A stretch of 64,000 bases of DNA from Halotalea alkalilenta DSM 17697 (GCF_000621205.1 NZ_JHYY01000022.1:62001-126000), one strand, 5' to 3'. Positions 9,185 to 19,546 are shown, counted from the stretch's first letter. Made by a program: numbers and translations. Notes: generated by a model from the sequence alone, not told the origin.

Positions 9185-10408
9185 ATGGGTGCACTTACTG
9201 GTATTCGTGTTCTTGACTTGAGTCGGGTGCTGGCAGGTCCCTGGTGCAGCCAGATCCTCGCCGATCTCGGCGCCGACGTGATCAAGATCGAGCGAGTCGG
9301 TGCGGGTGACGATACCCGTGCCTGGGGACCTCCGTATATGAAGTCGCCAAGCGGAGAGGAAACCTCCGAGGCATCTTATTATCAGTCTTCCAATCGAAAT
9401 AAGCGCTCCGTCGCCGTCGATATCTCTTGCGCTGAAGGCCAAGAGATCGTGCGAGCCCTGGCCGCTGAGAGCGATGTCTTCATCGAAAATTTCAAAGCGG
9501 GCTCGTTGAAGAAATATGGGTTGGATTATGAAGCCCTGTCAGAGGTGAATCCCCGGCTGGTCTACTGCTCCATCACCGGCTTCGGCCAAACCGGCCCGCG
9601 GGCGCGCGAGCCCGGCTACGACTTCATCGTCCAGGGGACGGGGGGGCTGATGAGCATTACCGGTGAGCGTGACGACCTGCCTGGCGGCGGCCCGCAGAAG
9701 GTCGGGGTCGCGGTGGCCGACGTGATGACGGGGCTCTACTCGGTCATCGCCATTCAAGCGGCGCTCCTGGCGCGCGAGAAAATCGGCAAGGGACAGTACT
9801 GCGACATGGCGTTGCTGGATGTCCAGGTAGCTGCTTTGGGCAACCAAAGCCAAAACTATCTGAGCACGGGTGTTTCCCCGGGTCGTTACGGGAACGCCCA
9901 TGCCAACATCGTTCCTTATAACGTATTTCGTGCCGTTGACCAGGACTTCATCATTGCCTGTGGCAATGACCAACAGTTCATCGCGCTATGCAACGCCATC
10001 GGCCTGCCTGAGTTTCCGCTGGATCCCCGATTTGCCAAGAACGAGGATCGGGTCAGGAACCGTGCGGAGGTCACCAGAATCCTGAGTGATCACTTCAAGA
10101 AGGACAATGCGAAGGTATGGGTGGACAAGATATTCAGCGTTGGCGTCCCCGTGGGGCTGATCAACGATATCGCTGGGGCACTCGCGGAACCCCAAGTGCA
10201 AGCGCGCGGTATGGTGGTCGATATCCCTCATTCCCTGAATCCTGATTTCAAGATGGTCGGCAGTCCGATCAAACTTTCAGCCACCCCGGTGGAATATACC
10301 AGGCCTGCTCCTTTGCTGGGTGAAGATACGGACGTCGTTCTCAGTGAATATATAGGCATTACCTCGGAACGACTTTCCATCCTGAAAAGCAGGCGGGTCA
10401 TCGGTTAG
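9185..10408 (+). CDS. CaiB/BaiF family III CoA-transferase
   Basis: This 407-residue family III CoA-transferase moves CoA from a donor such as succinyl-CoA to a free acid, activating the substrate without ATP. It starts with the family pattern [28 protein letters not shown], here split for brevity, and has [17 protein letters not shown]. The Asp in [10 protein letters not shown] matches the residue that forms the aspartyl-CoA anhydride. AGGTGAG lies just upstream of ATG 9185. Placed between beta-oxidation enzymes and the Etf genes, it is the likely entry step of the pathway. Confidence 0.88.
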   Translation: MGALTGIRVLDLSRVLAGPWCSQILADLGADVIKIERVGAGDDTRAWGPPYMKSPSGEETSEASYYQSSNRNKRSVAVDISCAEGQEIVRALAAESDVFIENFKAGSLKKYGLDYEALSEVNPRLVYCSITGFGQTGPRAREPGYDFIVQGTGGLMSITGERDDLPGGGPQKVGVAVADVMTGLYSVIAIQAALLAREKIGKGQYCDMALLDVQVAALGNQSQNYLSTGVSPGRYGNAHANIVPYNVFRAVDQDFIIACGNDQQFIALCNAIGLPEFPLDPRFAKNEDRVRNRAEVTRILSDHFKKDNAKVWVDKIFSVGVPVGLINDIAGALAEPQVQARGMVVDIPHSLNPDFKMVGSPIKLSATPVEYTRPAPLLGEDTDVVLSEYIGITSERLSILKSRRVIG

Positions 10409-10463
10409 GTATCGAAGACATGTCTTCGACGATTTCGAAGCTCAAGTTCTGGAGGAGTCAGGT

Positions 10464-11216
10464 ATGAAAGTACTCGTCGCGATCAAACGCGTCATCGACT
10501 ACAACGTCAAGATTCGGGTCAAGTCGGACCACTCCGACGTCGACCTGACCAATGTCAAGATGGCGATGAATCCCTTCTGCGAGATCGCCGTGGAAGAGGC
10601 GGTGCGTTTGAAGGAGAAGGGGGTGGCCACCGAGGTGGTCGTGGTGACCATCGGGCCGAAGGCCGCCCAGGAGCAATTACGCACCGCACTGGCACTAGGT
10701 GCCGATCGCGCCATCCATGTCGAGACCGACCTGCGCGTCGAGTCGCTGGGCGCCGCCAGGGCGTTGGCCAAGATAGTGGAGGAGCAGCAGCCGGGGCTGG
10801 TGATCCTTGGCAAGCAGGCGATCGATACCGACAACAACCAGACCGGGCAGATGCTCGCTGCGCTGACCGGGCTGCCCCAGGGTACGTTCGCCTCCGAAGT
10901 GGCGGTGGAGGATGGAAGGCTGCGTGTGACCCGTGAGATCGACGGCGGCCTGGAGACCCTGGAGCTGACCCTGCCGGCGATCGTCACCACCGACCTGCGC
11001 TTGAACGAGCCGCGCTACGCGAAGCTCCCCGACATCATGAAGGCCAAGAAGAAGCCGCTGGAGGTCAGGACGCCTGCCGATCTCGGTGTCGAGCTGGCGA
11101 GCAGGATCAAGCTGCTCAAGGTCGAGCCGCCGGCCGAGCGTCAAGCAGGCATCAAGGTGGGGTCGGTCGACGAGCTGATCGACAAGCTGAAGAACGAAGC
11201 GAAGGTGATCTCATGA
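10464..11216 (+). CDS. etfB: electron transfer flavoprotein, beta subunit
   Basis: The 250-residue protein begins [19 protein letters not shown] and contains the AMP-binding ETF-beta features [19 protein letters not shown] and [29 protein letters not shown]. With EtfA it accepts electrons from the acyl-CoA dehydrogenase. GGAG lies eight bases before ATG 10464. Its stop overlaps the etfA start by four bases. Confidence 0.95.
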   Translation: MKVLVAIKRVIDYNVKIRVKSDHSDVDLTNVKMAMNPFCEIAVEEAVRLKEKGVATEVVVVTIGPKAAQEQLRTALALGADRAIHVETDLRVESLGAARALAKIVEEQQPGLVILGKQAIDTDNNQTGQMLAALTGLPQGTFASEVAVEDGRLRVTREIDGGLETLELTLPAIVTTDLRLNEPRYAKLPDIMKAKKKPLEVRTPADLGVELASRIKLLKVEPPAERQAGIKVGSVDELIDKLKNEAKVIS

Positions 11217-12148
11217 GCATTCTGGTTCTGGCCGAACATCATAACGGCGTCCTGGCCGACGCCACCGCCCACGTCGTCGCCGCGGCTCGACAGATCGGCG
11301 GTGAGCTCCACGTGCTGGTGGTCGGCGAGGGCGTCGCCGCCATCGCCGAGGCCGCGAGCAAGCTCGACGGGGTGGGCAGGGTACTGGTGGCCGATCACGC
11401 CAACTATGCCCACCTGCTGGCGGAGCCGACCGCTGCGCTGATGGCGCAGCTCGCCGACGACTATGGCCATGTGCTGGCGGCCGCCTCCACCACCGGCAAG
11501 AACGTGTTGCCGCGGCTGGCCGCGCTCAAGGGCGTCGGCCAGATCTCCGAGATCATCGCCGTGCAGGGTGTCGATACCTTCAAACGGCCGATCTACGCCG
11601 GCAATGCCATCGCTACCGTGCAGAGCGAGGACACCCTCAAGGTGATCACCGTGCGTGCCACTGCCTTCGACGCCGTGGCTGCAACGCAAAGTGACGACGG
11701 TGCGGCCATCGAGGCGATCGATTTCGTGGCGGACAACGATCAGTCCACTTTCATCGAGGAGCAGCTGGCCGAGAGCGATCGACCCGAACTGGGCTCGGCC
11801 AAGGTGGTGATTTCCGGCGGACGCGGCATGGGCAGCCGCGAGAACTTCCAGCTGCTCGAGCGTATCGCCGACAAGCTCGGCGCCGCCATCGGTGCCTCTC
11901 GGGCCGCGGTGGATGCCGGCTTCGCGCCCAACGACATGCAGGTGGGCCAGACCGGCAAGATCGTCGCCCCGGAGCTCTACATCGCCGTGGGCATCAGCGG
12001 TGCCATCCAGCACCTGGCCGGGATGAAGGACGCCAAGGTGATCGTGGCGATCAACAAAGACGAGGACGCACCGATTTTCCAGGTGGCGGACTATGGCCTG
12101 GTCGCTGATCTGTTCGAGGCCTTGCCCGCGCTGGAACGGCAACTCTAA
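11213..12148 (+). CDS. etfA: electron transfer flavoprotein, alpha subunit
   Basis: This 311-residue subunit binds the FAD of ETF. The C-terminal domain shows [43 protein letters not shown] and [21 protein letters not shown], all hallmarks of the FAD domain. It is translationally coupled to etfB and followed closely by ETF-quinone oxidoreductase, giving a complete electron path from acyl-CoA to the quinone pool. Confidence 0.95.
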   Translation: MSILVLAEHHNGVLADATAHVVAAARQIGGELHVLVVGEGVAAIAEAASKLDGVGRVLVADHANYAHLLAEPTAALMAQLADDYGHVLAAASTTGKNVLPRLAALKGVGQISEIIAVQGVDTFKRPIYAGNAIATVQSEDTLKVITVRATAFDAVAATQSDDGAAIEAIDFVADNDQSTFIEEQLAESDRPELGSAKVVISGGRGMGSRENFQLLERIADKLGAAIGASRAAVDAGFAPNDMQVGQTGKIVAPELYIAVGISGAIQHLAGMKDAKVIVAINKDEDAPIFQVADYGLVADLFEALPALERQL

Positions 12149-12173
12149 CTCCCGGCTGATGAAGGAGCTTGCG

Positions 12174-13838
12174 GTGGAGCAGGTAGAACGCGACGCAATG
12201 GAGTTCGATGTGATGATCGTCGGCGCCGGGCCTGCTGGCCTCTCGGCGGCCTGCCGACTGATGCAGCAGGCCGGCGAGGCGGGGCGAGAGCTGACGGTCT
12301 GCATGGTGGAGAAAGGCTCCGAGGTGGGCGCCCATATCCTCTCGGGGGCGATCTTCGAACCTCGTGCCTTGCAGGAGCTGTTCCCCGACTGGCAGGAGCG
12401 CGGCGCACCGCTCACCACCCCGGCCGTTCGCGACGAGGTCTATCTGCTCAAGGACGACACCAAGGCCTGGAAGCTGCCCAATGCCCTGGTGCCGCCGAGC
12501 ATGCACAACACCGGTGGTGAGATCACCCGCTACGTGATCAGCGCCGGCAACCTGTGTCGCTGGCTGGCGGAGCAGGCCGAAGGACTCGGGGTGGAGATAT
12601 TCCCCGGTTTCGCCGCCCAGGAGGTGATCGTCGAGGACGGCGCGGTACGCGGCATCGTCATCGGCGACATGGGCGTGGCTGCGGATGGCACCCCGCAGGA
12701 TGGCTATACGCCGGGCATGGAGCTGCGCGCCAAGTACACTCTTTTCGCCGAGGGTTCGCGTGGCCACCTGGGCAAGCGGTTGATCGAACGCTTCGAGCTC
12801 GATGAGGGCCGCGATCCCCAGCACTATGGCATCGGCTTGAAGGAGCTTTGGGACATTCCTGCCGAAAAGCACCAGCCCGGCTTGATCCTCCATGGCTCCG
12901 GCTGGCCCCTGGACAAGCAGGCCCAGGGCGGGTGGTTCCTCTATCACGCCGAGAACCGGCAGGCCGTGGTTGGCTTGATCGTGGATCTCTCCTACCGCAA
13001 TCCCTGGCTGTCGCCTTTCGATGAGTTCCAGCGGCTGAAGCATCATCCGGTGCTCAAGCACCATCTCGAGGGCGGCGAGCGGGTCGCCTACGGCGCCCGG
13101 GCGATCACCAAGGGCGGGCTGAACTGCCTGCCGAAGATGACCTTTCCCGGCGGCCTGCTGATCGGCTGCGACGCCGGCACGCTGAACTTCGCCAAGATCA
13201 AGGGGCTGCACACCGCGATGAAGTCGGGCCTGGTGGCGGGGGAGACGGTCTTCGAGGCGATCATGTCGGGTGATGAGGGCGGCCAGGAGCTGAGCGCCTT
13301 CACCGCGAAGTGGGAGCGAAGCTGGGCCCATGCCGAGCTCGAGGCTAGCGCCAGCTTCGGCTCGGCCATCCATCGGTACGGTACCGTGCTGGGCGGCGCC
13401 TACAACTTCACCAACCAGCTGCTCGGTGGGCGTCTGCCCAATCTCCACGACACCACTGCGGATCATGCTTCGCTCGAGCCTGCCGCCGAGTGCGAGCAGA
13501 TCGTCTATCCCAAGCCCGACGGCAAGCTCTCCTTCGACAAGCTCTCCTCGGTGTTCCTGTCCAACACCAACCACGAGGAGAACCAGCCTTGCCACCTGAG
13601 GCTGACCGACCCTGAACTGCCGATCCGCGAGAACCTGCCCAGGTACGCCGAACCCGCCCAGCGCTACTGCCCGGCGGGGGTCTACGAAGTGGTTGAGGAC
13701 GACCATGGCAAGCCGCGATTCCAGATCAACTTCCAGAACTGCGTGCACTGCAAGACCTGCGACATCAAGGACCCGGCCCAGAACATCACCTGGATAGCGC
13801 CGGAGGGCGGCGGTGGCCCGAACTATCCGAACATGTGA
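12174..13838 (+). CDS. electron transfer flavoprotein-ubiquinone oxidoreductase
   Basis: The enzyme re-oxidises ETF and reduces ubiquinone at the membrane. I chose GTG 12174 because AAGGAG (12162-12167) is six bases upstream and the resulting N-terminus (EQVERDAMEFDVMIVGAGPAG) fits the family; it gives 554 residues, the usual length. ATG 12198 is an alternative. The FAD motif GAGPAGLSAA is N-terminal, GGLLIGCDAGTLN is central, and the C-terminal 4Fe-4S domain has CPAGVYEV and NCVHCKTCDIKDP. Etf genes immediately upstream confirm its role. Confidence 0.94.
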   Translation: MEQVERDAMEFDVMIVGAGPAGLSAACRLMQQAGEAGRELTVCMVEKGSEVGAHILSGAIFEPRALQELFPDWQERGAPLTTPAVRDEVYLLKDDTKAWKLPNALVPPSMHNTGGEITRYVISAGNLCRWLAEQAEGLGVEIFPGFAAQEVIVEDGAVRGIVIGDMGVAADGTPQDGYTPGMELRAKYTLFAEGSRGHLGKRLIERFELDEGRDPQHYGIGLKELWDIPAEKHQPGLILHGSGWPLDKQAQGGWFLYHAENRQAVVGLIVDLSYRNPWLSPFDEFQRLKHHPVLKHHLEGGERVAYGARAITKGGLNCLPKMTFPGGLLIGCDAGTLNFAKIKGLHTAMKSGLVAGETVFEAIMSGDEGGQELSAFTAKWERSWAHAELEASASFGSAIHRYGTVLGGAYNFTNQLLGGRLPNLHDTTADHASLEPAAECEQIVYPKPDGKLSFDKLSSVFLSNTNHEENQPCHLRLTDPELPIRENLPRYAEPAQRYCPAGVYEVVEDDHGKPRFQINFQNCVHCKTCDIKDPAQNITWIAPEGGGGPNYPNM

Positions 13839-13868
13839 AAAGCCTCCTCACTTCCATAGGACGAAATC

Positions 13869-15071
13869 ATGAGCGACGTTTATCTCTGCCATCCACGGCG
13901 CACTGCCATCGGCCGCTTCGGGGGATCCCTGTCCAGCGTGCGTCCCGACGATATGGCGGCTTCGATCATCAAGGCGGTGCTGGCCGAGGCGCCAGCGCTG
14001 GATCCGGCGGCGATAGAAGAGGTGTTCATGGGCTGCGCCAACCAGGCCGGTGAGGACAACCGCAACGTGGCGCGAATGTCCGCGCTGTTGGCCGGGCTGC
14101 CGACTTCGGTGCCCGGCACTACCTTGAACCGCCTGTGCGGCTCAGGCATGGACGCGGTAGGCACCGCCTACCGCGCGATCAAGAGCGGCGAGATGGGGCT
14201 GGCCCTGGCTGGCGGCGTGGAGTCCATGTCGCGTGCGCCCTATGTGTTGGGCAAGGCCGACAGCGCCTTCGCCCGCGGCCAGCAGATCGAGGACACCACC
14301 ATCGGCTGGCGTTTCATCAACCCTCGGATGAAGAAGAGCCACGGCGTCGACTCCATGCCGGAGACCGCCGAGAACGTCGCCGAGCAGTTTCGGATATCCA
14401 GGGAGGACCAGGACGCCTTCGCCCTGCGCTCCCAGCAAAAGGCGGCGGCTGCGCGCAAGAGCGGGCGCTTTGCCGAGGAGATCACCGCCATCGAGATCCC
14501 GCGGCGCAAGCAGGAGCCGTTGATCTTCGATACCGACGAGCACCCGCGCGAGACCAGCCTCGAGATGCTCCAAGGCCTCAGGGCACCTTTCCGCGAAGGC
14601 GGCAGCGTCACCGCCGGCAACGCATCCGGGGCCAATGACGGCGCCGCCGCCATGCTGGTGGCGAACCAGGAGATGGTGACCAGGTACGGCCTCGAGCCCA
14701 TGGCGCGGATCCTCGGCATGGCCACCGCCGGCGTCGAGCCGCGCATCATGGGCTATGGCCCGGTGCCCGCAGTCAATCGATTGCTCGCGCGTACCGGAGT
14801 TTCTCTCAATGAGATCGACCTGATCGAGCTCAACGAGGCCTTCGCCGCCCAGGCGCTGGCCTGTATGCGCGACCTGGGCCTCGCGGACGACGACCCGCGG
14901 GTCAATCCCAACGGCGGCGCTATCGCCCTGGGCCATCCATTGGGTATGTCCGGCGCCCGTTTGCTGCTGACCGCCGCCCATGAACTTCGGCTGCACGGCA
15001 AACGCTATGCGCTTTGCACCATGTGCGTAGGCGTTGGCCAGGGGATCGCGAGCTTGATCGAGCGGGTCTGA
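13869..15071 (+). CDS. acetyl-CoA acyltransferase (thiolase; 3-oxoadipyl-CoA thiolase-like)
   Basis: This 400-residue thiolase cleaves 3-oxoacyl-CoA with CoA to give acetyl-CoA and a shortened acyl-CoA. It has the nucleophilic Cys in [11 protein letters not shown] near residue 90, the His of [16 protein letters not shown] and the second Cys of [10 protein letters not shown]. Overall it resembles PcaF/PaaJ-type degradative thiolases more than short biosynthetic ones. The same enzyme could serve both the beta-ketoadipate end of the ben pathway and the adjoining beta-oxidation module; that sharing is inference. Confidence 0.9.
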   Translation: MSDVYLCHPRRTAIGRFGGSLSSVRPDDMAASIIKAVLAEAPALDPAAIEEVFMGCANQAGEDNRNVARMSALLAGLPTSVPGTTLNRLCGSGMDAVGTAYRAIKSGEMGLALAGGVESMSRAPYVLGKADSAFARGQQIEDTTIGWRFINPRMKKSHGVDSMPETAENVAEQFRISREDQDAFALRSQQKAAAARKSGRFAEEITAIEIPRRKQEPLIFDTDEHPRETSLEMLQGLRAPFREGGSVTAGNASGANDGAAAMLVANQEMVTRYGLEPMARILGMATAGVEPRIMGYGPVPAVNRLLARTGVSLNEIDLIELNEAFAAQALACMRDLGLADDDPRVNPNGGAIALGHPLGMSGARLLLTAAHELRLHGKRYALCTMCVGVGQGIASLIERV

Positions 15072-15591
15072 CTCGGAGTTTGGTTCGATGCCCGAGTGCT
15101 TGACCGGAGCAGGGGCGATGATGAGCAGCGTACGCCGGCAGTTCGTCATCGCTTCGTCCGTGGGTTGAAAGAAATGCTCGATCCCGCTGGCTGCGCGTAA
15201 GGCGTCTGAATAATAGGGGGCTATTTCCTCTGAACAATAATATATAAGACTAAAGACCTATGAAGAATTCATCGTTTTTCGGCAATGGCTGACTCATAGA
15301 CATAAGTCTAGAGAAGTAGGCTGGTTCAATCCAAAGGTGAATATCTTCAATATCGAAGTACGGGCAGCCATCACTATTCATCCTAGAAAATCATCTTATT
15401 TGATCGTCCTCGAGGACGGCGGCTTGATAGATCATTTCATTCGTACGCTGGCCCGTGCAGAAAAAAGGTCAGGAGGGATCGACTCGCCTTTGGAAAATGG
15501 GAAAAGGCGATCTCGGTTCATGGAGATACCCTCCAGTGACAATGAATTTCATGAAATTTCATATGGACCGATATTGTGAAGGAGGTGTGAC
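15072..15591. other. 520-base intergenic region upstream of the monooxygenase operon
   Basis: The first part is G/C-rich like the upstream genes; from about 15205 the sequence turns A/T-rich, matching the following operon. I could not support a gene: the open frame at 15337-15579 has no ribosome site and no recognisable protein. The 3' end carries overlapping palindromes (15545-15562) and a strong ribosome site AGGAGGT (15580-15586). The compositional switch probably marks one edge of a transferred segment. Confidence 0.5.
15545..15562. promoter_or_regulatory. overlapping palindromes, candidate operator of the monooxygenase operon
   Basis: AATTTCATGAAATT (15545-15558) is a perfect 14-bp palindrome and ATGAAATTTCAT (15551-15562) is a perfect 12-bp palindrome sharing eight bases with it. 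They lie 30-47 bases before the GTG start at 15592. They may be a regulator site or part of a leader; AraC proteins usually bind direct repeats, so the partner is unknown. Confidence 0.4.
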
Positions 15592-17217
15592 GTGAGTGAT
15601 GAGAAGCATGTTGATGCAATTGTCGTCGGAGCCGGGTTCAGCGGTCTGTACATGCTCAAGAAACTGCGTGACGAGCTGGGGCTCGATGTCGTGCTGTTCG
15701 ACAAGGCCGGCGATGTGGGAGGCACTTGGTACTGGAATCGCTATCCTGGCGCACTGTCGGATACCGAAGCCTATTTGTATGTCTATTCTTGGGACAAGGC
15801 ACTTCTTCAAGAACATCCCATCACCCATCACTATGCGAACCAACCGACGATCATCGGCTATTTGAAAAACGTCGCCGATCGACATGATCTGAGAAGAAGC
15901 ATCGTATTCAATACGGGTATTTCGTCGGCCATCTATGATGAAGAAAGTGGCCTCTGGCACATTACGACGGACAAACACGATGAGTATACCTGCCGCCATT
16001 TCGTCACGGCACTGGGGCTGCTGTCCGCTTCCAACATTCCCAATATAGCAGGGCGGGAGACCTTCAAAGGGAAAAGCTATCATTCCGCACAGTGGCCTGA
16101 CGGCGTCAGCCTCGAAGGTAAAAAAGTGGGGGTTATCGGCACTGGTTCGACCGGCACCCAGATCATTACCGCCATTGCGCCGGTGGTCGGCGCGTTGACC
16201 GTGTTCCAGCGTAGTGCGCAATACACGGTTCCCGCAGGTAATGGTCCCGTTACGGAAGAGTACGAAAAGAGAATCAAGAAAAACTATGATGAAATATGGG
16301 AAGGCGTTTGGAATTCAAGCCTGGGCTTTGGACTGAATGAGACCTCTCGATCGATACATGATGTGTCCGATGAAGAACGTGATGCCATCTTTCAACAGGC
16401 ATGGGCGAAAGGTGGCGGCTTCCGCTTCATGTTCGAGACCTTCGGTGATATTGCAACCGATGAAGTCGCGAATAAATATGCGCAAGACTTCATTCGTCGA
16501 AAAATCAGAGAAATCGTCAAGGATCCGGTAACGGCTGAAAAACTGTGTCCGAAGGATTTGTATGCCAAGCGTCCGATATGCGATAGCGGTTATTATTCAG
16601 TATATAATCAAGATAATGTGAATCTCGTCGACGTCAAGGCGAATCCGATCAAGAGGATCACCCCGAACGGGATTCTGACCGAAGATGGCGTCGAGCATGC
16701 GCTGGATGTGATCATCTTTGCCACCGGTTTTGATGCCGTGGATGGTAACTATACGAAATTCGAGGTTCGCGGGCGCGGCGGGAAGGAACTGAAAGAGCAC
16801 TGGAAAGAAGGTCCTTCCAGCTATCTGGGGATGTTCAATAACGGATATCCCAATATGTACATGGTGCTTGGCCCTAACGGACCTTTCTCCAACCTGCCGC
16901 CCGCCATCGAGCTCGAGGTCAGGTTCATCAGCGATCTGATCAAGCATGCCGAAGAGAAAGGGTTCTCCACGGTGGAGGCGACCGACGAGGCGGTCTCGAC
17001 GTGGTCCGCTGCCTGCGACGAGATCGCGCACATGACGCTTTTCCCCAAAGCGGAGTCATGGATATTCGGCGCCAACATTCCGGGTAAGAAGAATCAGGTA
17101 TATTTTTACATGGGAGGCATCAAGGCTTTCAAAGAGGCGCTGGAGCGAACCAAGCTCAATGGTTATGAAGGGTTGATGCTGACCTATGCGAACGTAGAAA
17201 AAGCCGGGACCGCATAA
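15592..17217 (+). CDS. flavin-containing Baeyer-Villiger monooxygenase
   Basis: This 541-residue type I Baeyer-Villiger monooxygenase inserts oxygen next to a ketone using FAD and NADPH, giving an ester or lactone. GTG 15592 follows AGGAGGT by five bases. The FAD motif GAGFSG is at about residue 13, GGTWYWNRYPG follows near residue 43, and the family fingerprint FKGKSYHSAQWP matches F-X-G-X3-H-X3-W-P near residues 158-169. The NADPH-binding motif GVIGTGSTGTQ comes directly after it. The length matches cyclohexanone and phenylacetone monooxygenases. It heads an operon with an aldehyde dehydrogenase and an SDR. The substrate is unknown; a cyclic ketone fits the neighbours. Confidence 0.92.
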   Translation: MSDEKHVDAIVVGAGFSGLYMLKKLRDELGLDVVLFDKAGDVGGTWYWNRYPGALSDTEAYLYVYSWDKALLQEHPITHHYANQPTIIGYLKNVADRHDLRRSIVFNTGISSAIYDEESGLWHITTDKHDEYTCRHFVTALGLLSASNIPNIAGRETFKGKSYHSAQWPDGVSLEGKKVGVIGTGSTGTQIITAIAPVVGALTVFQRSAQYTVPAGNGPVTEEYEKRIKKNYDEIWEGVWNSSLGFGLNETSRSIHDVSDEERDAIFQQAWAKGGGFRFMFETFGDIATDEVANKYAQDFIRRKIREIVKDPVTAEKLCPKDLYAKRPICDSGYYSVYNQDNVNLVDVKANPIKRITPNGILTEDGVEHALDVIIFATGFDAVDGNYTKFEVRGRGGKELKEHWKEGPSSYLGMFNNGYPNMYMVLGPNGPFSNLPPAIELEVRFISDLIKHAEEKGFSTVEATDEAVSTWSAACDEIAHMTLFPKAESWIFGANIPGKKNQVYFYMGGIKAFKEALERTKLNGYEGLMLTYANVEKAGTA

Positions 17218-17293
17218 CTATATCCTATCGACGTCGTGGATCGGTCGGGACTGAAGTCCACATTCGGATGATCGTTCATCAAAGGAGTTCGGT

Positions 17294-18721
17294 ATGTATG
17301 CGGATCTTGGTTTGTTCATCAATGGAAGGCTCATCGACATTGAAGGTGGGGACAGGTCACCGGTCCATAACCCCGCCAATGATGAGGTCATCGGGAGCTT
17401 TCCCAACGCCACAGTGAGCGATCTCGATGATGCTTTGGCGTCTGCCGAACGGGCTTTCTCCACCTGGAAGAACAGCTCGCCTCTGGATCGCAATGCCGTA
17501 CTCCACCAGGTGGCAAGGAAAATCAGGGAAGGCTACGAACCCATCGCCAGAAAGCTGACCCTGGAGCAGGGCAAGCCTTATACAGAGGCCGTAGCGGAGG
17601 TGCTGTCGTGTGCCGAGCATGCCGATTGGCATGCAGAGGAGTGCAGAAGGATCTATGGTCGCGTCATCCCCGCGCGAGATGTATCCGTACAGCAAATAGT
17701 CATTCGTGAGCCGGTCGGCGTATGTGTGGCTTTTTCGCCTTGGAACTTTCCCTTCAGCCAGGCATTCAGGAAAGTCGTGGCGGCGATCGGTGCGGGATGC
17801 ACCTTGATACTGAAAGGCTCCAGCGATACACCCGCCTCGGTGCTGGAGATAGCGAAGCTGTTTCATGATGCAGGATTACCGAATGGCGTCTTGAATGTCG
17901 TCTCTGGTGATTCATCGATGATTTCTGAATACCTGATCGCCTCACCAATAGTAAAAAAAATCTCCTTTACAGGATCGACGCCTATCGGTAAGCGACTGGC
18001 CTCCCTGGCTGGTGCTCATATGAAGAAGTGTTCCATGGAACTGGGTGGGCATGCGCCCGTCATCGTATGCGATGACGCCGATATCGATAATGCGGTAAAG
18101 CTATTGGTCCCTTTCAAATTCAGGAATGCCGGGCAGGTGTGCATATCCCCGTCGAGATTCTATGTCCAAGCCAATGTTTATGAGCAGTTCTTGGACAAGT
18201 TTGCCAAGCTTGCCAGCGGGATCAAAGTGGGGCCGGGATTGGAGACGAGTTCCACGATAGGGCCTTTGGTTCATGCCAGACGAGTTCAGGAGATGGAAGA
18301 ATTCGTAGACGACGCGAGGCGCTTTGGCGCGAGAATCGCCTTAGGGGGAACGAGACGAGGCTCCTCGGGAAATTACTTCGATCCGACGGTCATCGCTGAT
18401 GTTCCCGAACACGCCAAACTGATGACCAATGAACCTTTCGGCCCTGTCGCAGGCATCGCGCCATTTCAGCGTGTCGAGGATGCCGTCGCGTCGGCCAATA
18501 GCTTGCCGTATGGGCTGGCCTCCTATGCCTTCACGACATCGATAGAAAACTCGCATTTTATCTCGAGGTCATTGGAAGCAGGCATGGTATCGATCAACCA
18601 TATCGGCTTAGCGCTGGCGGAAACGCCATTCGGCGGAGTGAAAGACAGCGGCTACGGGCGTGAGGGGGGGGCCGAAACTTTCGATGGTTATTTGACGAGC
18701 AAATTCATCACCCAAAAATAG
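17294..18721 (+). CDS. NAD(P)-dependent aldehyde dehydrogenase
   Basis: This 475-residue enzyme has the aldehyde dehydrogenase landmarks PWNFPFSQAFRKV, FTGSTPIGKRL, the catalytic Glu in MELGGHAPVIV and the catalytic Cys in GQVCISPSRFY. It most resembles the succinate-semialdehyde dehydrogenase branch. AAGGAG stands eight bases before ATG 17294. In an operon with a Baeyer-Villiger monooxygenase and an alcohol dehydrogenase-type SDR it would oxidise the omega-semialdehyde (for example 6-oxohexanoate) to a dicarboxylate. Codon and base use are more A/T-rich than in gabD at 47009, so it is not a recent copy of that gene. Confidence 0.88.
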   Translation: MYADLGLFINGRLIDIEGGDRSPVHNPANDEVIGSFPNATVSDLDDALASAERAFSTWKNSSPLDRNAVLHQVARKIREGYEPIARKLTLEQGKPYTEAVAEVLSCAEHADWHAEECRRIYGRVIPARDVSVQQIVIREPVGVCVAFSPWNFPFSQAFRKVVAAIGAGCTLILKGSSDTPASVLEIAKLFHDAGLPNGVLNVVSGDSSMISEYLIASPIVKKISFTGSTPIGKRLASLAGAHMKKCSMELGGHAPVIVCDDADIDNAVKLLVPFKFRNAGQVCISPSRFYVQANVYEQFLDKFAKLASGIKVGPGLETSSTIGPLVHARRVQEMEEFVDDARRFGARIALGGTRRGSSGNYFDPTVIADVPEHAKLMTNEPFGPVAGIAPFQRVEDAVASANSLPYGLASYAFTTSIENSHFISRSLEAGMVSINHIGLALAETPFGGVKDSGYGREGGAETFDGYLTSKFITQK

Positions 18722-18769
18722 TCATCTTGTTCTCGACACCAATGCTTTTCGAATGGGGAGTACCAGAGT

Positions 18770-19546
18770 ATGCGCCTTGAAGGGAAAGTGGCATTGGTTA
18801 CGGGTGCCGGCAGAGGGATAGGCGAAGGCATCGCGACGGCGCTGGCCCAGGCGGGGGCGTCAGTCGCGGTTGCCGACATCGATATCGCCATTTCCCAACA
18901 GACCTCGGACCGGTTGAAGAATAGCGGCTGGGACAGCCTGGCGCTCCAGGTCGATGTGACCGACAAGAACTCGGTTTCGAAGATGATAGCGGATGTCGAG
19001 CAGCATTACGGAAAGGTCGATATCGCAGTCAATAACGCCGGTATCGTCAGCCTGTATCCGATCGGTGATCTTGCGCCCGAGGAGTGGGATAAAGTCCTCG
19101 CGGTCAATGCGAAAGGGGTTTTTCTCTGCACCCAGGCGGAGATCACTTCGATGAGAAAGCAGGGACATGGGCGGATCATCAATATATCTTCGATTGCTGG
19201 GAAAAGCGGTTTCCCTGAACTCTCTCATTATTCGGCATCGAAGTTCGCTGTCATCGGCTTTACCAATGCCGTTGCCAAGGAGGTGGCGACAGAGGGAATT
19301 ACAGTGAATGCACTTTGCCCCGGGATCGTGGGGACGGGAATGTGGCGCGGAGAAGCGGGTCTTTCCGCAAGATGGGCCTTGGAGGGTGAAACTGAAGAAG
19401 CGTCTTGGGAACGCCACCAGAAAACCTTTCTCCCGCAGGGGGTTGCACAGACCCCGGAAGACATGGGGCAACTTGCGGTGTACTTGGCCAGTGCGCCGCA
19501 TGTGACCGGTCAAGCCATTGCGGTAGATGGTGGTTTTTCAATTTAA
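18770..19546 (+). CDS. short-chain dehydrogenase/reductase
   Basis: This 258-residue classical SDR has TGAGRGIGEG at residue 12, NNAGIV near residue 89, and the Ser/Tyr-X3-Lys triad in NISSIAGKSG...HYSASK. GGGGAGT precedes ATG 18770. It ends with the usual VTGQAIAVDGGF. In this operon it could oxidise the cyclic alcohol to the ketone used by the monooxygenase, or a hydroxy acid to the semialdehyde. The exact step is inferred. Confidence 0.87.
   Translation: MRLEGKVALVTGAGRGIGEGIATALAQAGASVAVADIDIAISQQTSDRLKNSGWDSLALQVDVTDKNSVSKMIADVEQHYGKVDIAVNNAGIVSLYPIGDLAPEEWDKVLAVNAKGVFLCTQAEITSMRKQGHGRIINISSIAGKSGFPELSHYSASKFAVIGFTNAVAKEVATEGITVNALCPGIVGTGMWRGEAGLSARWALEGETEEASWERHQKTFLPQGVAQTPEDMGQLAVYLASAPHVTGQAIAVDGGFSI

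Noticed and set aside
12051-13748. 565-codon minus-strand frame over ETF-quinone oxidoreductase
   Set aside because: It lies wholly inside a certain gene in high-GC DNA, where the antisense frame is open by codon bias.
15337-15579. 80-codon open frame upstream of the Baeyer-Villiger monooxygenase
   Set aside because: It has no ribosome site and no recognisable protein, and it overlaps the operator-like palindromes; it is probably a leader region.
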